Assembly: GCA_031272345.1 (NCBI GenBank)
Contig: JAISTZ010000132.1
Coordinates: forward strand, 1 to 13,798
Reading direction: 5' to 3'
Source of the DNA: Spirochaetaceae bacterium
GTDB taxonomy: Bacteria > Spirochaetota > Spirochaetia > Treponematales > Treponemataceae
DNA length: 13,798 nucleotides
Shown here piece by piece: positions 11,759-13,798 of this stretch (position 1 is its first letter; every line of letters begins with the position of its first letter). The notes under the pieces are model-generated. The model was not told the origin of the DNA. It saw only the letters and a program-made list of their open reading frames with translations, and made no database searches. The translations under genes were made by a program, and so were the position numbers.

Positions 11759-13717
11759 TCACTCGTTGCCGCCGATGGTGAGGCTGAGCGTCCACGCGGG
11801 CGCGGCAGTGGACACGCCGCCTGAGGCAAGCGTACCGCCGCTCATGCTCACGCTCTGCGTCTCGTTGGTGCTTTCCTTGGTGACGGCTGCGCTGGAAGCA
11901 ACCTTGAGCGTACCGGACGCGAGGCTGGCCGTGATGGTCAAGTCGTTGTTGTCCGCCGTTGTAAAGCCTGAAGTAGACCCGGTGTTGCCGGTAATGGTCG
12001 TGCCGGCGTCAAGAGTGGTAAGGCTCGTGGCAACGGCGGTGTTGGTATCGGTTGCTACAATCGTTGCGGTGATGGAGCCGGTAATCTTCCCCACATCCGT
12101 TGCGAGTGTGCCAATCGCCGTCGCTGCCGTGTTTGCGACAACCCCCGAGCTGGCCATGGAGTAGTCCGCGCCGCTCTTGGTGATTGTGCCCTTCACGGTG
12201 CCGGCGCCGGACAGGGTGCCGGACACGGTGAGTTTGTAGGAGCTGGTGGTGTCCAGCGTAACACCCGTGGGCACCTCGACATCGGTGACGCTCGCGTTTT
12301 TCTTCAGCGTGACAGTCGCGCCGCTCGCCATGGCATTGTCCGAGCCAAGTTCATCGGCGAGGGCCGCGCTGACATAAGCGGCCGGGCCGGTGTCCGTAGC
12401 ATAGTCATGGTCGATGTCGTACCCGCTCGCGGTCAACCTGGCCCTGGCGGTTACTATGCCGTCAGCCAGAGAGTCGGCCTTGGCTTTGCTGAAGTTGACG
12501 GTCGCCGAGGTTTCGGCTTCCGCAACCGCCTGGCTTGCGATGATGGTCCGGTTGTACTTGTCGGTCAGCTCGACCGTCACGGTGAGGCCGCTGGGCCGGC
12601 TCGTGCCGTTGATGTTGCTTACCGTAACGTCAAGTCCGGTTGACAAAATCGGCGAACCCAAACCCGTCAAACCGATGGTGGGCGCGTTGCTGTTGCTCCA
12701 GAACTTGTTGACCGTGACGCTCTTGGCCGCGCTTTCGTTGCCCGCCGCGTCAACCACCTTCACGTACACGGTGTAGGTTTTGTTGTTGTCGTCCCAGGCG
12801 CTTACAGAGGAGACATTGGCATTGCTCGCGGCGTTGCCATAGGTCGTGCCGTCAGTGCTCACCTTGTAGGGAGACGCCGGAAGGGGATACTCGTCGGCAG
12901 ACACGAAGACGCTGGCCGCATTGATGGCCGTCCTGGTCGCCTTGATCGACTCGATTGCCGGCGCGAGTTTGTCCCAGCCGTTCGTGGTCTTCACGCCGTT
13001 CACGACGTAGTCACCGTAGGTGTTGGCGTCGGCCACTGCCGGCAGCGTTATCGTGGCGTCGCTAACCGTCGCGCCGGTAACCTGGCTGACAGAGGGCGTC
13101 GCGCCGTACGCATTGGACGAGTAGACGACCTTGTAGATGATCGCGGTAGTACCCGTCGCGACATTGGTAGTGAGCGTGTTGGTCGGCGCATTCTGCTTGT
13201 CGTCGGTAAAGCGGAGAGTCACCATCTCCGGAATCGTCAGCGCCGGCACCGTCGCGGGCACGGTCACGGCCTTCGTCTTCGTGGTGAGCGTGGTTCCGCT
13301 GTAGCCGTAAGTCGTGATGGTGATCTTGTCGCTCGGACCAACCTCAGCGCCCAGCTCCAGCGTGGTGACGTAGTCCTGCGTCACCACACCCCATTCGCCA
13401 TCGTCCACGCCATCGTTGTCGTAGTCGTAGCTCAGCTCCTGCTCGTCGTGCACGCCCGTAATGGTGACGCCGAATTGCGACAGGTCGATGCTCCCCGATA
13501 CCGTTGCGGGGTCAAGGACCACGAGGAGCTTGGTGCTCCCCCCTGACGAGCTCAGCACGTGGATCGCGTTGATCGTCGGCGCGATTGATCCGGCGGGGAC
13601 AAGCTTGTCCACGTACTCGATCTTTGTGTCGCCCTCCGCCGCGTTCTCGCAGCCCAGGGTAAGCATAGCTATCAGCACAAGGGCGATAGCTCCAAGAATC
13701 AGGCTCAGTTTCTTCAT
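11759..13717 (-). CDS. Large surface/periplasmic lipoprotein with Ig-like region
   Basis: A 652-residue protein. The ATG at 13717 is chosen because GGAGG (13730-13726) is 8 bases upstream and a lipoprotein signal follows directly; the frame is open further upstream to 13771. MKKLSLILGAIALVLIAMLT leads to LGC, so Cys23 is the probable lipidation site and the only cysteine. The mature protein is rich in Thr, Ser, Ala, Val and Gly and is predicted mostly beta. Around residues 98-106 DYDNDGVDD resembles a calcium-binding (dockerin/EF-hand-like) loop. Around 270-335 a bacterial Ig-like segment is visible (SADEYPLPASPYKVSTDG, then KTYTVYVKVVDAAGNESA). The last ~200 residues are low-complexity Thr/Ala/Ser strands suggestive of a beta-solenoid. 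It is probably anchored to a membrane as an adhesin or structural lipoprotein. I do not recognise a named family. A strong terminator follows. Confidence 0.8.
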   Translation of the reverse strand: MKKLSLILGAIALVLIAMLTLGCENAAEGDTKIEYVDKLVPAGSIAPTINAIHVLSSSGGSTKLLVVLDPATVSGSIDLSQFGVTITGVHDEQELSYDYDNDGVDDGEWGVVTQDYVTTLELGAEVGPSDKITITTYGYSGTTLTTKTKAVTVPATVPALTIPEMVTLRFTDDKQNAPTNTLTTNVATGTTAIIYKVVYSSNAYGATPSVSQVTGATVSDATITLPAVADANTYGDYVVNGVKTTNGWDKLAPAIESIKATRTAINAASVFVSADEYPLPASPYKVSTDGTTYGNAASNANVSSVSAWDDNNKTYTVYVKVVDAAGNESAAKSVTVNKFWSNSNAPTIGLTGLGSPILSTGLDVTVSNINGTSRPSGLTVTVELTDKYNRTIIASQAVAEAETSATVNFSKAKADSLADGIVTARARLTASGYDIDHDYATDTGPAAYVSAALADELGSDNAMASGATVTLKKNASVTDVEVPTGVTLDTTSSYKLTVSGTLSGAGTVKGTITKSGADYSMASSGVVANTAATAIGTLATDVGKITGSITATIVATDTNTAVATSLTTLDAGTTITGNTGSTSGFTTADNNDLTITASLASGTLKVASSAAVTKESTNETQSVSMSGGTLASGGVSTAAPAWTLSLTIGGNE

Positions 13718-13741
13718 ACTTGAGTCCTCCATTCTTCTATA

Positions 13742-13772
13742 TTTGACCCCGCATACGCGGGGCCCCATCAAA
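13742..13772. promoter_or_regulatory. GC palindrome ahead of the lipoprotein gene
   Basis: CCCCGC (13747-13752) and GCGGGG (13757-13762) are inverted around ATAC, flanked further out by TTTGA (13742-13746) and TCAAA (13768-13772). It begins 12 bases upstream of the GGAGG of the lipoprotein gene. It could be an operator or a 5'-UTR hairpin; no T run supports a terminator, and no convincing -35/-10 pair is visible within the window. Confidence 0.4.
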
Positions 13773-13798
13773 GAAGGTGGCGTGTGCGTTGAAGAAAT

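Noticed and set aside
12414..12776. Plus-strand ORFs opposite the large lipoprotein
   Set aside because: Antisense reading of repetitive Thr/Val/Ala codons; no start signals or family similarity.
1..13798. CRISPR arrays, tRNA or rRNA genes
   Set aside because: No regularly spaced direct repeats and no cloverleaf or rRNA-like sequence were recognised on either strand.

Overview
The window looks like chromosome from a GC-rich spirochaete, most probably a Treponema relative. This placement is an inference from gene content: a DUF4015 glycoside-hydrolase-like protein, spirochaete-style lipoproteins, short promoter-driven toxin-antitoxin units and small coiled-coil membrane proteins. No rRNA, tRNA or CRISPR array is visible, and no stretch over 300 bases lacks a gene.

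Bases 1-3127 (+) are the 3' end of a probable DNA-targeting (restriction or defence) operon. It holds the tail of a DUF1016/PDDEXK nuclease, a stand-alone DUF1016 N-terminal domain, and an 843-residue fusion of a GIY-YIG nuclease-like domain to a DExH helicase. The three ORFs are coupled by near-identical 8-base overlaps and closed by a hairpin terminator. Any methylase or specificity partner would lie upstream, outside the window.

Bases 3128-9585 (+) are housekeeping and envelope genes. An exported DUF4015 glycoside-hydrolase-like protein overlaps a PAP2 membrane phosphatase by one base. Then come a palindromic repeat and a strong sigma70-type promoter that reads into an apparently leaderless SIMPL-domain lipoprotein, followed closely by serS and an AI-2E-family membrane protein. 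The SIMPL promoter carries a C8 tract inside its 17-bp spacer.

Bases 9612-11649 (-) form a compact accessory block of toxin-antitoxin genes and remnants. In transcription order these are a VapB-like antitoxin, a complete PIN toxin, an N-terminally truncated second PIN toxin, a small partner protein, a C-terminal scrap of a HigB/RelE-type toxin, and a short HigA-type antitoxin N-terminus. A terminator and a second promoter follow, then a small membrane coiled-coil protein. The two promoters share the same design: a terminator U-tract 3-4 bases ahead of TTGAC(A/G)-N17-TAGACT.

Bases 11650-13798 (-) hold a large Thr/Ser/Ala-rich lipoprotein with an Ig-like region and a calcium-loop-like motif, followed by a structured 3' region. 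A GC palindrome lies just ahead of its ribosome binding site.
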